A stretch of 64,000 bases of DNA from Gracilariopsis chorda (Eukaryota; Rhodophyta; Florideophyceae; Gracilariales; Gracilariaceae): contig NBIV01000023.1 of assembly GCA_003194525.1 (NCBI GenBank), positions 62,001-126,000 of the forward strand, given 5' to 3'. Shown one piece after another: positions 29,765-39,745 of this stretch. The stretch's first letter is position 1. Every line of letters starts with the position of its first letter. The notes beneath the pieces were generated by a model. The model did no database searches and had not been told where the DNA came from. It saw only the letters and a program-made list of their open reading frames with translations. The position numbers were made by a program, and so were the translations under genes.

Positions 29765-32023
29765 TTACTTAAATTCTCTTCGCCAATCCTCGAACCTCTG
29801 ACGTATCTGGGAGACGGACAACTCTTCCTTCTTCTCCACGCCCCTAATTCTTAGATTCACTGTCTTACTGTTAACTTCTTGCTCACCAACAACAAGAATC
29901 GTGTTGTAGTAGTAGTTTCTGGCTTCTGCAAGCTTCTTTCCAAGAGTACGGTCTGTCGTGTCCACGTCTACATAGAAATACCCTACTTTCAACTCCTTCT
30001 GTACATCTTTGGCATACTTCAGGAACTTCTCAGATACTGGAACAACGATGCACTGTCTTGGAGAAAGCCAGAAAGGCCAGTATCCTCCGTAGTGCTCAAT
30101 TAAGATAGCAATAAACCGTTCAAGTGATCCAAAAATAGCTCGATGGAGAATAACAGGTCTTGCAAAGCCCTCCTTGACAGCTGGGACGTTTTTAGCGCAT
30201 TCAGGGGCTTGTTCAGAGTTCCCACCGCAACAGCTATCAGCATTTTCTTTCTTCACTTCAACCTTCTTTTCCGGCTGAGATGCTGGTTTTGGTGTGGCCT
30301 GCTTTACACCCTCGGATTTTGGAGCGGATTGAGGATGGGAACCAGCTTGATATTGAAGATCGAATCGAATCGGAAGCTGAAAGTCGAGCTGCAGTGTTGC
30401 ACACTGGTGCTCTCTTCGTAAGGCGTCAAACAGCTTAATATCAATCTTCGGTCCATAAAACGCGCCATCTCCGGGGTTGAGATCCCAACCGTCCTTTTCT
30501 CCACATTTCTTCCCTGTGAACGACCCAAGAGCATCTGCCAGCATTTGCTCAGCACGGTCCCATAGAGCAATGTCACCAAGATACTTCTCTGGTCTCGTAG
30601 AAAGATGTAGAGCGTACGTGAAGCCAAAAATGTCATAGACGTATTTGAGAAGTTCAAGAATACCGGCCACCTCATCCTTGACTTGTTCTTCCGTACAGAA
30701 TATATGAGCATCATCTTGTTGAAAGCGTCTAACTCTTGTGAGGCCTCCTAATGTTCCAGATAACTCATTACGATGAAGAACACCAAAATCAGCCATACGC
30801 AGCGGAAGCTCTCTGTATGACCGGGCTCTGGATTTGAAGATGTGGCAATGGCTCGGGCAGTTCATAGGTTTAAGGCCAAACTCATGACCTTCAACCTCCA
30901 GGGAATACATGTTGTCCTTGTAATTTGCGGCATGGCCTGACTGAACCCACAGCTCGAAGTCAAACATATTGGGCGTCTGAACCTCGACATAGTCGCGCTT
31001 CCAATACTGATCTCTCATAAAGGCTTGCAATGTGTTGAATATACGCTGACCGTGAGGAAGGAAAAACGGACACCCAGGAGAGAGCTGGCTGAACATAACG
31101 AGCTCCTGCTTGACACCAATTACTCGATGATCTCGTTTAGCTGCTTCCTCTATCAAGTGCTTGTACTCTTTCATCAACTTTTTATCTGGGAAGGAGATTC
31201 CATAAACCCTTTGCAAAGAGGGATTTTCGGCCTTTGCTCTCCAGTACGCCTGACCTGTACCCTTGCACATGACTGCCTTCGCTCTAGAACTCTGAGGAAC
31301 GTGGGGACCCCTGCACAAATCAATAAAGGGACCGTCGCGATAGGCGGTGATTGTAGCATCATCCTCTAGCTCATCGATGATCTCTAGCTTGAACTTGTTG
31401 TAGGAGAACATGTCCTTCGCTTCTTCTTTTGTGAGCTCAAGCCTTTCAAATTTACGCTTCTGTTTGGCAATATTGTCAACTCGCTTGTTGAGATCGGTGA
31501 AATCGCTTTCCGTGATTTTGAGGTCATCTGCGAGATGAATGTCGTAGTAGAAGCCGTCCTGCAAGGGAGGTCCAATACAGAGCTCGCCCTTGTATTTGTA
31601 CTCCATGGCTTCACCAAGCATATGAGCTGTGGAATGCCATAAGACTGATTTGCCTTCCGGCGTGTCGAAGTCACAGATGCGCAACGAACAGTCAGCCACT
31701 AGGGGGCGGGACATGTCCCATTGCTGATCGTCCACGACAGCGACCATGGCTTTTCTGGCCAGAGTCTCGCTAATGGATAATGCGATGTCCATCGGGGACG
31801 TCTTACCAGCGATAGCAGATCGTTGAGAGCCATCAGGCAGCGTTACTGTTATGGCAACTTCCGGGACAGCTTCGCTTTTGGTGGCAGCATCGCTACGTGC
31901 GGAGACAGCCGCCTCCCAGACTTTGAGTCGATGGGCAATGTAATCGGGACCAGCCGTGCCAGTGGGATCTCCGCCGGCGCCTTTAAACACGGCCGGGTTA
32001 ACGGGAAGAGCCTCGTTTGTCAT
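29765..32023 (-). CDS. Threonyl-tRNA synthetase, eukaryotic cytosolic type
   Basis: This class II synthetase charges tRNA-Thr. The gene encodes 752 residues from the ATG at 32023 and is intronless. In order: a ~50-residue leader, a TGS domain (TVTLPDGSQRSAIAGKTSP), the editing/SAD domain with its HSTAHMLGEAM motif, the class II core with MNCPSHC, RMADFGVLHRNE and GLTRVRRFQQDDAHIF, then motif 3 and a C-terminal anticodon-binding domain ending at EDWRREFK. The core is closest to animal and plant cytosolic enzymes (LQLDFQLPIRFDLQY, PVILHRAIFGSLERF). Between those last two blocks sits an unusual ~50-residue insert rich in Lys, Pro and Gln with a Cys cluster (DSCCGG); other enzymes have about ten residues there. 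No plastid or mitochondrial presequence is obvious. It is divergent from the nucleotidyltransferase gene at 32664. Confidence 0.93.
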   Translation of the reverse strand: MTNEALPVNPAVFKGAGGDPTGTAGPDYIAHRLKVWEAAVSARSDAATKSEAVPEVAITVTLPDGSQRSAIAGKTSPMDIALSISETLARKAMVAVVDDQQWDMSRPLVADCSLRICDFDTPEGKSVLWHSTAHMLGEAMEYKYKGELCIGPPLQDGFYYDIHLADDLKITESDFTDLNKRVDNIAKQKRKFERLELTKEEAKDMFSYNKFKLEIIDELEDDATITAYRDGPFIDLCRGPHVPQSSRAKAVMCKGTGQAYWRAKAENPSLQRVYGISFPDKKLMKEYKHLIEEAAKRDHRVIGVKQELVMFSQLSPGCPFFLPHGQRIFNTLQAFMRDQYWKRDYVEVQTPNMFDFELWVQSGHAANYKDNMYSLEVEGHEFGLKPMNCPSHCHIFKSRARSYRELPLRMADFGVLHRNELSGTLGGLTRVRRFQQDDAHIFCTEEQVKDEVAGILELLKYVYDIFGFTYALHLSTRPEKYLGDIALWDRAEQMLADALGSFTGKKCGEKDGWDLNPGDGAFYGPKIDIKLFDALRREHQCATLQLDFQLPIRFDLQYQAGSHPQSAPKSEGVKQATPKPASQPEKKVEVKKENADSCCGGNSEQAPECAKNVPAVKEGFARPVILHRAIFGSLERFIAILIEHYGGYWPFWLSPRQCIVVPVSEKFLKYAKDVQKELKVGYFYVDVDTTDRTLGKKLAEARNYYYNTILVVGEQEVNSKTVNLRIRGVEKKEELSVSQIRQRFEDWRREFK

Positions 32024-32663
32024 GTCTCAGTTAAAGAATCGGAGAGTCAGTGCGGTTAGAACGGAAGCGCGAAGCGGGGAGTGAACGGATGTTTGACGTT
32101 AAATACAGAAAGGATCGGAACGGAGAGGAGGATTAGGCGGCGTAATTGTGATTGATAATGACGTCAGAGCGTCGTCGTGAGCGACGTGCGGTCGCCTCGC
32201 TGGTACGGTCTGCCGAAGAAGACGGCTGCGCGTCGATGCGCTGTACGTCGCTGGCCGCCACATCGCTCGGAAGTCCACACGCATGCCACGGTGGCAACCA
32301 CATTGCGTAATTTCATCTGGGCGTATTCAATGAGGGGCCGCCGACGTTCCCGTAGCAGTTTCATCAACAACAATAACCGGCGCGGATCTCACACGCACTA
32401 CTAATCTGCGAGCGACGCTGCACTACGCGCCAAAAAAAATGCTCCGTAATATCATACTGTACGCAAGTACAAAGGTGCCGACGGTACAGTTCCAGCCATG
32501 CACTTGCAACTGCTGTGTCCATTGACCGCATTCATTCGCGCTCCCTCCCCAACTCCCCGATTCCAAACCTCAGCCCATAGACGGGAAAGCTTCCGCTCTC
32601 ATCTTGGCAGAGACTCTCACCCTATCCCCCTCAATTCTCCTCCCCCTCCCCACTCCCTTCCTC
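32024..32663. promoter_or_regulatory. Divergent intergenic region between ThrRS and nucleotidyltransferase genes
   Basis: The two ATGs (32023 minus, 32664 plus) are 640 bases apart, so this stretch must hold both promoters and 5' leaders. A perfect CRE/bZIP palindrome TGACGTCA is at 32159-32166, 136 bases from the synthetase ATG. The last 80 bases before 32664 are strongly pyrimidine-rich (CT), typical of a leader. Small frames here overlap on both strands and look accidental. Confidence 0.5.
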
Positions 32664-35459
32664 ATGAACGCTAACAAATTCCGCCTCAAGAATCTTACAG
32701 ATGACGGCCCAATCATCTTCCCGCAGCCTACCACCGCCCCCCCGCCCGTCTATCCCCCTGACTTTGAACCCGACAGCGACTTGCTTGTGGATCCGTACGG
32801 CAACTTTTACTGCTTCGTCTGTCAAGTTAACGTGCCGAAGGGTACCTCTAACATAAGCCAGCATCTGGACGGAAAGAAGCACGAACATCACAACCGCCGT
32901 TTCGTGTCGCAGCAGGATAAAGATATGATCAGGCTTCGTTATCAGCAAGCTGCCTTCCAACAGAGAAATGCACAGTTTCCAAAGTCAACCACACCACAAG
33001 ACTTCCAACCTCATCTCTTCCCTCAGCCTCCAACCGCCATGGAACACTCTATGCAGTATCCGTCAGATTCCAAGCCGAGTCCCACCGGCACTTCACATAC
33101 ACCTGCACAGTCCCTTCCTATTCAGCAGCCTTCTGCGGCTCACCAGCCCATTCCCTCTCCACTTAACCAACAGCCCGCTCAGTCCCAACCAAAACCTCAA
33201 CCTCCCCAACCGGCCACAGCCTTGCTGCAAACGGCGCTGCAATCCACGCAACAAGCGTCTTCGCCCCCACCGCCCACAATCGCTTCAAATCCCCTTTCTC
33301 AACCCCCCACCACGCACACACGCACTGCGGAGGAGAAGCAGAGGCGCAGGAAAAGAAAAGCGGAAGCTAAGCGTTTAAGAGCGTTATCAATAGACAAAGC
33401 ATCATATCTGGCTTCCGTCTTGAACGATGACCTTCAAGATCACGGGAGCGAAGACGAAATCGATGAGCATTCCCATGTTACCGTTGAGGAACGTTCCAAG
33501 CCCTTTGGACCTCTCAACTTCAAAGCGCCGGAGGGTCCTGATTATTTCTTCGACTCTATACCGGAAGAATCCTCTCCGTCGGATGCAGCTGCAAAGGTCA
33601 AGACAGCTCTCGCAGACCTCAAGAAGCAAAAATCAAACGAAGATGGTATCAGAGGCACCGCTGCTTTGACCACGTCATTAGAGTTAAGCCGGGAAGATGA
33701 CTCACGCCTGTTTCTTTCGCTCGCGAAACGTGATCCACCCAAAGCGAGCGAACCAGAGCTTGGCAAGGAGAAGTTCAAAAAGTCGCTAGTCATTCTGAGA
33801 GACGAAAATGGTGAGCAGTTGCCTCCTTGGCTTCTTCACGCAGCCAATACGGAGAAGGTTCTATATTCAAGCGATTCTTCAGTAGCACTGCACTACGAGG
33901 TTCTAGAGTTTGTGCGCTTCATTGAGCCCACAGGTGTTGAGAAGCTCGCACGGGAGAACACGGTGGCCAGAGTCAAATCCATCGTCAAAGCTTTGTGGCC
34001 AGAATGCAATACTGAGTTGTTCGGTTCATACGCAACAGGTATTTTCCTTCCTTCTAGTGATATTGATATATGTGTTACGAACACACCAGCTGGTGGAGAA
34101 AAGACAGAGTTTGAGCAACTGGCTCAAGCCATACGTAATGTCACAGGGTTTGCTCGAAGGGTTAATATAGTTGATGCAAAGGTGAAGTTGGTCAAGATAA
34201 TATCCAGTGAAGGTAGTATCAACTGTGACATTACTATTGGAGTGCGCAACGGTCCAGATTACGTTCCCTCAATCAAGAAGTACCTTAGTACTTATCCCGC
34301 CCTACGTCCCCTTTTACTTGTTGTGAAATGCTTCTTACAGCAGAGGAATCTGAATGAGGTTTATTCTGGAGGCTTAGGATCCTATTCTGTACTATTGTTA
34401 GTTGTATCTCATCTACAGATGTTGAGATACAACTTTCCATCATCGAAAGCTAACCTTGGCGCGCTCTTGCAGCAGTTTTTCCAACTGTACGGAAAAACGT
34501 TTAACATTTGCATGACAGGAATCCAGATCAGGGAGAACGGGCGCTATTTCGACAAGTTCGAACGATTTCATACTCCACCTCATGAAACACTGCGCTTTTC
34601 TATTGAAGATCCAAATGACGAAACGAATCATCTCGGTACAAATGGGTTTAGTGCGTTGCGAATACGGAGGGCGTTTGCAAGGGCATCCAATGCCCTTGTA
34701 AGCTGGAGGAGAGATGACGGAACCACCACTCCTACTCCCCTAGGTACAGTCCTGAATGTGGATGACGTCTTCCTGTCGCGAAGGCGGACTGTCTTAGAGG
34801 ACTTTCAGAAAAAAGGACAAACTGCTCTGCGGGAGTCTGTAGCTTCGATTGCTTCTGTGAGCAACCGCCGTCCTCCCTCCCCTGAGCGGCGTCGCGAACG
34901 AGATCCAAGATTGGCAAAACGCCAACGCACCATAGGTGGTGATCAACATGGTAGAGGTATGAGCCGGGGTGTTCATAATGTGACGAAGAGCAACGAACCA
35001 GTTCAAAATCGGCTACAGATGCCACAAGCAGGAAATGCTATGTATCTCGCCAACAGCGGTATGTACAATCCGAACATGGCTTACCCAACTCAGGCGTCTG
35101 GATACTCAATATCATCGCAGCAGTACTCTGCAGCGACGCCAGGTTTTCAATATGTGAACCCAAGTATGGTTTCTGGCGTCATCCCTGCACAGGTGTTTAA
35201 CACAGGCATGAACACGGGCCTCAACCCAGCTATGAACACAGGGGTGATCCAAGTCCCAGTACCCCAGATGCAAGCTGCGCAAAGAGGTCGAAACGATGGT
35301 TATTCACAAAATGATAGATACGCGCAGCAAGACAACTACGGCCAGCACGACGGCTACGCACCTCGCAGCAACTACTATCGCGGTAGACGTCGCGGTAGGC
35401 CGTATCCACATAGACGAGGCGGCGGACGTAACATGAGTGGCTACAATAGGTATCAGTAG
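32664..35459 (+). CDS. TRF4/PAPD5-type non-canonical poly(A) polymerase with N-terminal zinc finger
   Basis: The gene encodes about 931 residues from the ATG at 32664; upstream the frame is open only from a TTG. Near residues 49-77 is a U1-type C2H2 zinc finger (YCFVCQVNV, then HLDGKKHEHH), which suggests RNA binding. A long Pro/Gln-rich disordered stretch and a Lys/Arg patch follow. The catalytic nucleotidyltransferase fold begins near residue 445 with LFGSYATGIFLPSSDIDICV: the GS helix-turn and the DxD metal-binding pair. The PAP-associated domain contains LLLVVKCFLQQRNLNE and the GGLGSYS motif. The C-terminus is Tyr/Asn/Gln-rich and ends in an RG-rich basic tail. The family adds A or U tails to RNAs for nuclear surveillance (TRAMP-like). 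The zinc finger in the same chain is unusual for TRF4. It is intronless and converges with the LOG gene 113 bases away. Confidence 0.85.
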   Translation: MNANKFRLKNLTDDGPIIFPQPTTAPPPVYPPDFEPDSDLLVDPYGNFYCFVCQVNVPKGTSNISQHLDGKKHEHHNRRFVSQQDKDMIRLRYQQAAFQQRNAQFPKSTTPQDFQPHLFPQPPTAMEHSMQYPSDSKPSPTGTSHTPAQSLPIQQPSAAHQPIPSPLNQQPAQSQPKPQPPQPATALLQTALQSTQQASSPPPPTIASNPLSQPPTTHTRTAEEKQRRRKRKAEAKRLRALSIDKASYLASVLNDDLQDHGSEDEIDEHSHVTVEERSKPFGPLNFKAPEGPDYFFDSIPEESSPSDAAAKVKTALADLKKQKSNEDGIRGTAALTTSLELSREDDSRLFLSLAKRDPPKASEPELGKEKFKKSLVILRDENGEQLPPWLLHAANTEKVLYSSDSSVALHYEVLEFVRFIEPTGVEKLARENTVARVKSIVKALWPECNTELFGSYATGIFLPSSDIDICVTNTPAGGEKTEFEQLAQAIRNVTGFARRVNIVDAKVKLVKIISSEGSINCDITIGVRNGPDYVPSIKKYLSTYPALRPLLLVVKCFLQQRNLNEVYSGGLGSYSVLLLVVSHLQMLRYNFPSSKANLGALLQQFFQLYGKTFNICMTGIQIRENGRYFDKFERFHTPPHETLRFSIEDPNDETNHLGTNGFSALRIRRAFARASNALVSWRRDDGTTTPTPLGTVLNVDDVFLSRRRTVLEDFQKKGQTALRESVASIASVSNRRPPSPERRRERDPRLAKRQRTIGGDQHGRGMSRGVHNVTKSNEPVQNRLQMPQAGNAMYLANSGMYNPNMAYPTQASGYSISSQQYSAATPGFQYVNPSMVSGVIPAQVFNTGMNTGLNPAMNTGVIQVPVPQMQAAQRGRNDGYSQNDRYAQQDNYGQHDGYAPRSNYYRGRRRGRPYPHRRGGGRNMSGYNRYQ

Positions 35460-35571
35460 AGATGGTGTGTGGCGCTCTCAGTACTTGAGAGGGCAGGCAG
35501 ATGACAGCGCTGTAGACGCGGAGCTGCAAGGTTAGAAGGGGTATCGACGACTCGACATTTTAGGAGGTAGG

Positions 35572-36528
35572 CTACTGATGGAGTGCGTTGAGCTCTGAGG
35601 AGTTGACAGACTCTTTGTTGACGGTTATTGGTTTGTAGTCCTTGAGGTATTGAATGGCATCCGCCGGGGTATCCGAGAAGTGAATGACTTGAGACATGCC
35701 GCCTGAAATGAAAAGAGACTCTTCTCCGTTACGAATAAAATCACGGATTGGGTTGTAATGACCATTCGTGTTGATTAAGACGATAGGCTTGGTGTGAAAC
35801 TGGAGCTGTCGCATACACATTTGCTCTGCAATCTCGTCCAATGTACCGAGCCCTCCGGGAAGCGCTACGATGGCGTCTCCGCGTTCGTAGAGGCCGTTCT
35901 TGCGGTCTTGGATAGTATCTTCGATGTAAACCTTTCGAAAGCCTTTGCTTTGGTTGGTGGTGGCAAACATTCTCAGATTGACGCAATCAACGATTCCGTT
36001 TGCATCCAGTCCTCCGCGAGTGGCAGCCCCCATAAGACCTGTCTCGCCGCCGCCGTTCACCTGGACCCAACCCTCACGGGCTATAGCCTATTTGAAGATA
36101 GCAGTAACGTTTTGATGGGAGATTGGGAACAGTTAGCGCGTATGCACGATGGAGGGGTGTTGGAGATTGAAAGCTGAAGTTTGGAAACGTACCGCTCCAA
36201 GGTCGTACGCGTGGTCAATGAACTTTTTATCAACGCGAGCGCCAGAGGCTGCGTAAACGGTTACGGCTTCGATTGGGTAGACGGAGTCACCGGGCATGTT
36301 GAGAGTGTTGAAAACTCTTGGGGCGGAGTATTTGTTCGAGAGACTGTTACGGAAGACTGTCACTACAGTACCGGTCGGAACGAAGTAGGTAGTTCTGGTA
36401 AGGAAATTTTGTAGGTGACACAAGCAGCCGGGTTTGGGAGCAAAAGCGCTAGCGGTTATATATGGAGTGCTCGATAGGAGGAAGAGGAGGTTGGGTGGTA
36501 TTGAAGGTGAGCGCTCTAAATGAAGCAT
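35572..36528 (-). CDS. LOG-family protein (cytokinin riboside 5'-monophosphate phosphoribohydrolase-like), two exons
   Basis: Exon 1 (36528-36193) and exon 2 (36087-35572) join in phase 0 across a 105-base intron. Together they give a Rossmann-type LOG protein. Exon 1 carries the N-terminal strand VTVYAASGARVDKKF, and exon 2 continues with REGWVQVNGGGETGLMGA, then GLYERGDAIVALPGGLGTLDEI with the diagnostic PGGxGTxxE motif. Typical LOG enzymes release free cytokinin or an equivalent base from a nucleoside monophosphate; the true substrate in algae is not settled. The first ~75 residues before the conserved core may be a targeting leader. If untargeted, translation could start at the Met at 36297 (MPGDSVYP). 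The conserved first motif reads YAASG instead of the usual FCGSS. Confidence 0.82.
36088..36192 (-). other. 105-base intron in the LOG gene
   Basis: On the minus strand the donor is GCG|GTACGT (exon ends at 36193) and the acceptor is CAAATAG|GCT (exon resumes at 36087). Splicing restores the family sequence across the junction (DLGA then AIAREGW), while reading through gives a non-homologous tail and a stop. Confidence 0.8.
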
Positions 36529-36834
36529 TGCTCTCCATTTAGTTGCGATGTATGGACAGAATAGCCGTCTCTGGATAAAGTTTGCGAACCTGGGCGGCCA
36601 GCACGTTGGGAAAGTTTACCAACCGCTTCCTTCGGATTCCTAACCTTGGTGTGGTTGTTCACAACTTCGGGTGGTGGTGAATTACGCACGGCGCTTACCG
36701 TGTTCCACATCAAAATGCTATTTCGATGGCGCAGTCCAGCTCGCGGACTGTTTCTATTTGGCAAACCCGTTTTAATTATGTTTTGGCGCTACGCCCCAAA
36801 GTTATATGTTATCTACGCTTCTCAATGGCTTAAT
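36529..36834. other. Intergenic between LOG gene and mobile-element block
   Basis: It should contain the LOG promoter. I see no gene and no clear motif. Confidence 0.35.
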
Positions 36835-36998
36835 TTGGGCCATCTAAGGGTACTTTAAAAATAAATTCACGTTACCGATGACATAGTCTTTATTGCTTGA
36901 TATAAATGAAATCAGCTTGCGGAGCTGATTAAATCGGTGTGTCAAACACCAAATGAACTACATCAAGACTACACAAGCCTCTCGATCTGCCTCAGTCA

Positions 36999-39612
36999 CT
37001 ACCATGCACCGTCATCAGCGCTAGGGGGTAATTTGGGCCCCCCTTCCACTCCCAAGCCAAGCTCCATTGCCGCACTCACTGCCTTTAGAATGAGTTCGGC
37101 ACTGAACTGGAACGCATACAATGGTGGCCGCTTTCCCTTTGCACGTTTTGTGCCTTGCTTAGGAACCCATAAAGCGCTGGAGTCCCTCGCCGAATAAGCA
37201 AAACGCTTTGCTTCACAGCGTAGGCTTTTGAAACCCTGTTTTTCCTTCACATTCTTGGCTTGCGCCAGACGTTGTATCAAAAGAGTATGACAATGTTGCT
37301 CTTTTTTAGCCAAGTTAGCGACGCATTTCGTCTCGGGTTTCTTGCAGCGAAGTTCTGCTGCATCCTCCGTTTTTTCGCGCGCGTTTATAAGGCTCTTGCC
37401 TTTCCTTATCATTTCCTGAAGAGGTTAGTGTTCCTGAATTTGCTTTTTAGTTTCAGCTTATTTTCTGCGCTTCATTTGCTCTCCATGAGTGACTCATTCT
37501 GCTGGAGGCCCGGCATCATAAAGGACTAGATTGGTTCTTGTGGTGCAATGCCCCAAAGGGGAAAAAAACCGAAAGACGTTCGGGATCTTCCTCTCACGAG
37601 GTGAGCCCAGTTGGGTAGAGCCCTCAAAGAGGTGTTACGGATACGCCGGTTTGTAAGACCAGGGACACCTGTCGCGACTTGCGCAGGGAGGTGAAGGCGA
37701 AAGATATGTATCCGCGTGAGCGGGGTGTGATTCTCAGTAGAGGTATGTTTCCACGTAGGTGGGGGAGTATGAGCGGGTGCACACAGGCGGGCTGTGGGTA
37801 GCGGGATGTACTACCTTGAAAGGGGGAAAGGAGGAAGAGTGGGCGAGGCTGCGTCGCGAGAGCTACGAACAAATACGGCAATGCCGGTAGACAGGACTCC
37901 CTATACAGGGCGAAACACCAATGTTATTGGAACAATTATACTCCCAAGGATGGGCCTCTTTAGATGTGCAAGGGGGTTAGATGTCCCGTGGTTTACGGCG
38001 TTTCCCTCCAAGGAGGAGTAGAGCACGCGCGCAAGCGGTAACAACTAGAGCCAATTCCCCAGGTTGGGGTCCCTTGTTAGGGAAGGTTTACTGGTGCGAC
38101 GGCAGTGCGCCGTCGCACTAAGTACTAGCTTCCCAGAAATGGGTGTGAAAATAATAAATAATATTAACTAAAATACTCCACATTTCATGGCACCATCCAC
38201 TACTGTGGCCAACCGCCAATTGACCCAAAACTGTGTCCCATGTGTCCATACCCACCATTGTGGGGCGTAGTTCATATACACACTACACAACCGATAATAT
38301 CGGGGAAACGATCAAGTACCAAGAATCCCTACCTGAGGGCATTGCACTTCAGGTCTTTCTCTGTTTGTCTGGCAGAATACACTGTATTCATTCTGATCTT
38401 TTCCATCAGAATGTCATTCACAGTTTCCTCCCCTTTGAAAAGGATTTGAATATCTTGAATCTTGCTATATACTCCTTTGGTCTCTCCCATGATGTCCATC
38501 ATGGTATTGAATACTTCCTGGTCGCCCCGTTGCTCCCTAACTGATGGCAACCGCAATGCTGCAGTAGCATTATTTAAGCGTTTGATTTCGGCTTTAACGA
38601 ATTCTTTTTTTTCGTCTTTGTAAGTTTTGTACTTTTCAGCAATTCTTTTTTGAGACGGGAACGCTCCTATCACCTTGGAAAAAGCCTGAACGAGTTCTGG
38701 GGTAATGCAATTCCAGGCATATACTGCGCAAGCTAAGTTGAAGTTCACTTTCGTTGTATAAACAACACTTTGTCTATTGAATTCGTCTCTAATCTCCTGC
38801 ATCAATTCGTGGAACCGCTTATTGATGAGCTAATCACATAGTTGGAGAATATGGGATGTGTTGGTAACATTGATACCAGGTTCTATTTGACGTTCAAAGC
38901 ATAAATCAATCCACACCGGGTGTTTACGTGACGGGTGTCCGTCCAAGAACCAAAGAAATGCTTATTCGTCACCAAGGTGTTGCTTTCCCGTGTTTTGCAT
39001 GTTTTGCACGAAATTATGGAGTACGGGGGCTTTCAATGACCCAGTTTCTGTAACGGTAATGCACCCATTGGTTGAAAACCAGTTCTGTTTTGTGTACGGT
39101 ACGATGATTCCTCAAGGCGCTTCATTATAACTTCCAGAAACGGGAGAGTACCAATCGCTGTTCTTCCGCTTTCCCGCAATAATGAAGAACGGTGGAGTAT
39201 TCGCTCCCGCTGCAGATACACTGATTACCGCCGTAACGTGCTTAATTGCCCCATATGTAGATTTCACACCGCGATGGCCTCCATTCTTATCGTCTCGCGT
39301 TGTGAAAGCCTTTTACCACTTTTCCAGTGTTTAGTCGACGGCGGTTTCATCCATAGTCTAGACTCTACTGGCATTTAAGAGAATGCCTAGATTTTTACGC
39401 TGGATCTCGTCCAGCGCGGAAACGAATGTGTTCATATGCGCGTAGGTTTCTGCCACAAGCTTTACATGCTCTTTATTTTCGACTTTCTTGTACGATATGT
39501 CGCCGTTTTGAGCGCAATACGTTCGTACAACTTCATCACTTGGAATTGTAGCATTTGGAATGCATTGGTATCGGTATGCCGGATCGTGAGCTGAGTCGAG
39601 GACGACATTCAT
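36999..39612 (-). pseudogene. Decayed DDE_1 (pogo/Tigger-like) transposase, split by a solo LTR
   Basis: One minus-strand frame reads, with stops, from 39612 down to 38352 and resumes beyond the inserted LTR from 37538 to 36999. It carries TMDETAVD (first catalytic Asp), later FLWFLDGHPSRKHPVWIDLC and TNTSHILQLCD (second Asp and the conserved TSH-LQ-D block), the hallmark of DDE_1 transposases in Tc1/mariner-pogo elements. A charged coiled C-terminal region follows. About nine in-frame stops are present but almost no frameshifts. A GTGGCGGGCCAC-type end lies near 39742 and a possible partner near 36835-36855, so the whole element may span about 36835-39745. The N-terminal DNA-binding domain is not recognisable. 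Confidence 0.7.
37539..38351 (-). mobile_element. Solo LTR of family A (813 bp) inside the transposase
   Basis: It begins TGTGGTGCAATGCCCC and ends CATTGCACTTCA, matching the LTRs of the full element at 42226-53763 along its length with moderate divergence. The 5 bases flanking it are GTTCT and GGTCT, a 4 of 5 match consistent with a worn target duplication. It interrupts the transposase coding region, which continues in the same frame on the other side. Confidence 0.85.
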
Positions 39613-39745
39613 AGTATGGTGCTACAGTACATGGCTGTCCAGGAAGGACTATGAATGTAACCCCTTTATGGAGGAATGTGAACCATGGATGGTAATCTGG
39701 CACTGCACTGCTGTGTATGGTACTGTAGTGGCCCGCCACTAATTA

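Noticed and set aside
36835..36855. Left terminal repeat of the pogo-like element
   Set aside because: The resemblance to the right end (GGGCCA and a following GTAC) is too short and gapped to call; it is mentioned as a possibility only.
38352..39612. Reassignment of TAA/TAG to glutamine to explain the many in-frame stops of the transposase
   Set aside because: Host genes in the same window end with all three stop codons at their expected positions, and the same frame also contains TGA where Arg is expected. Decay by base change is simpler.
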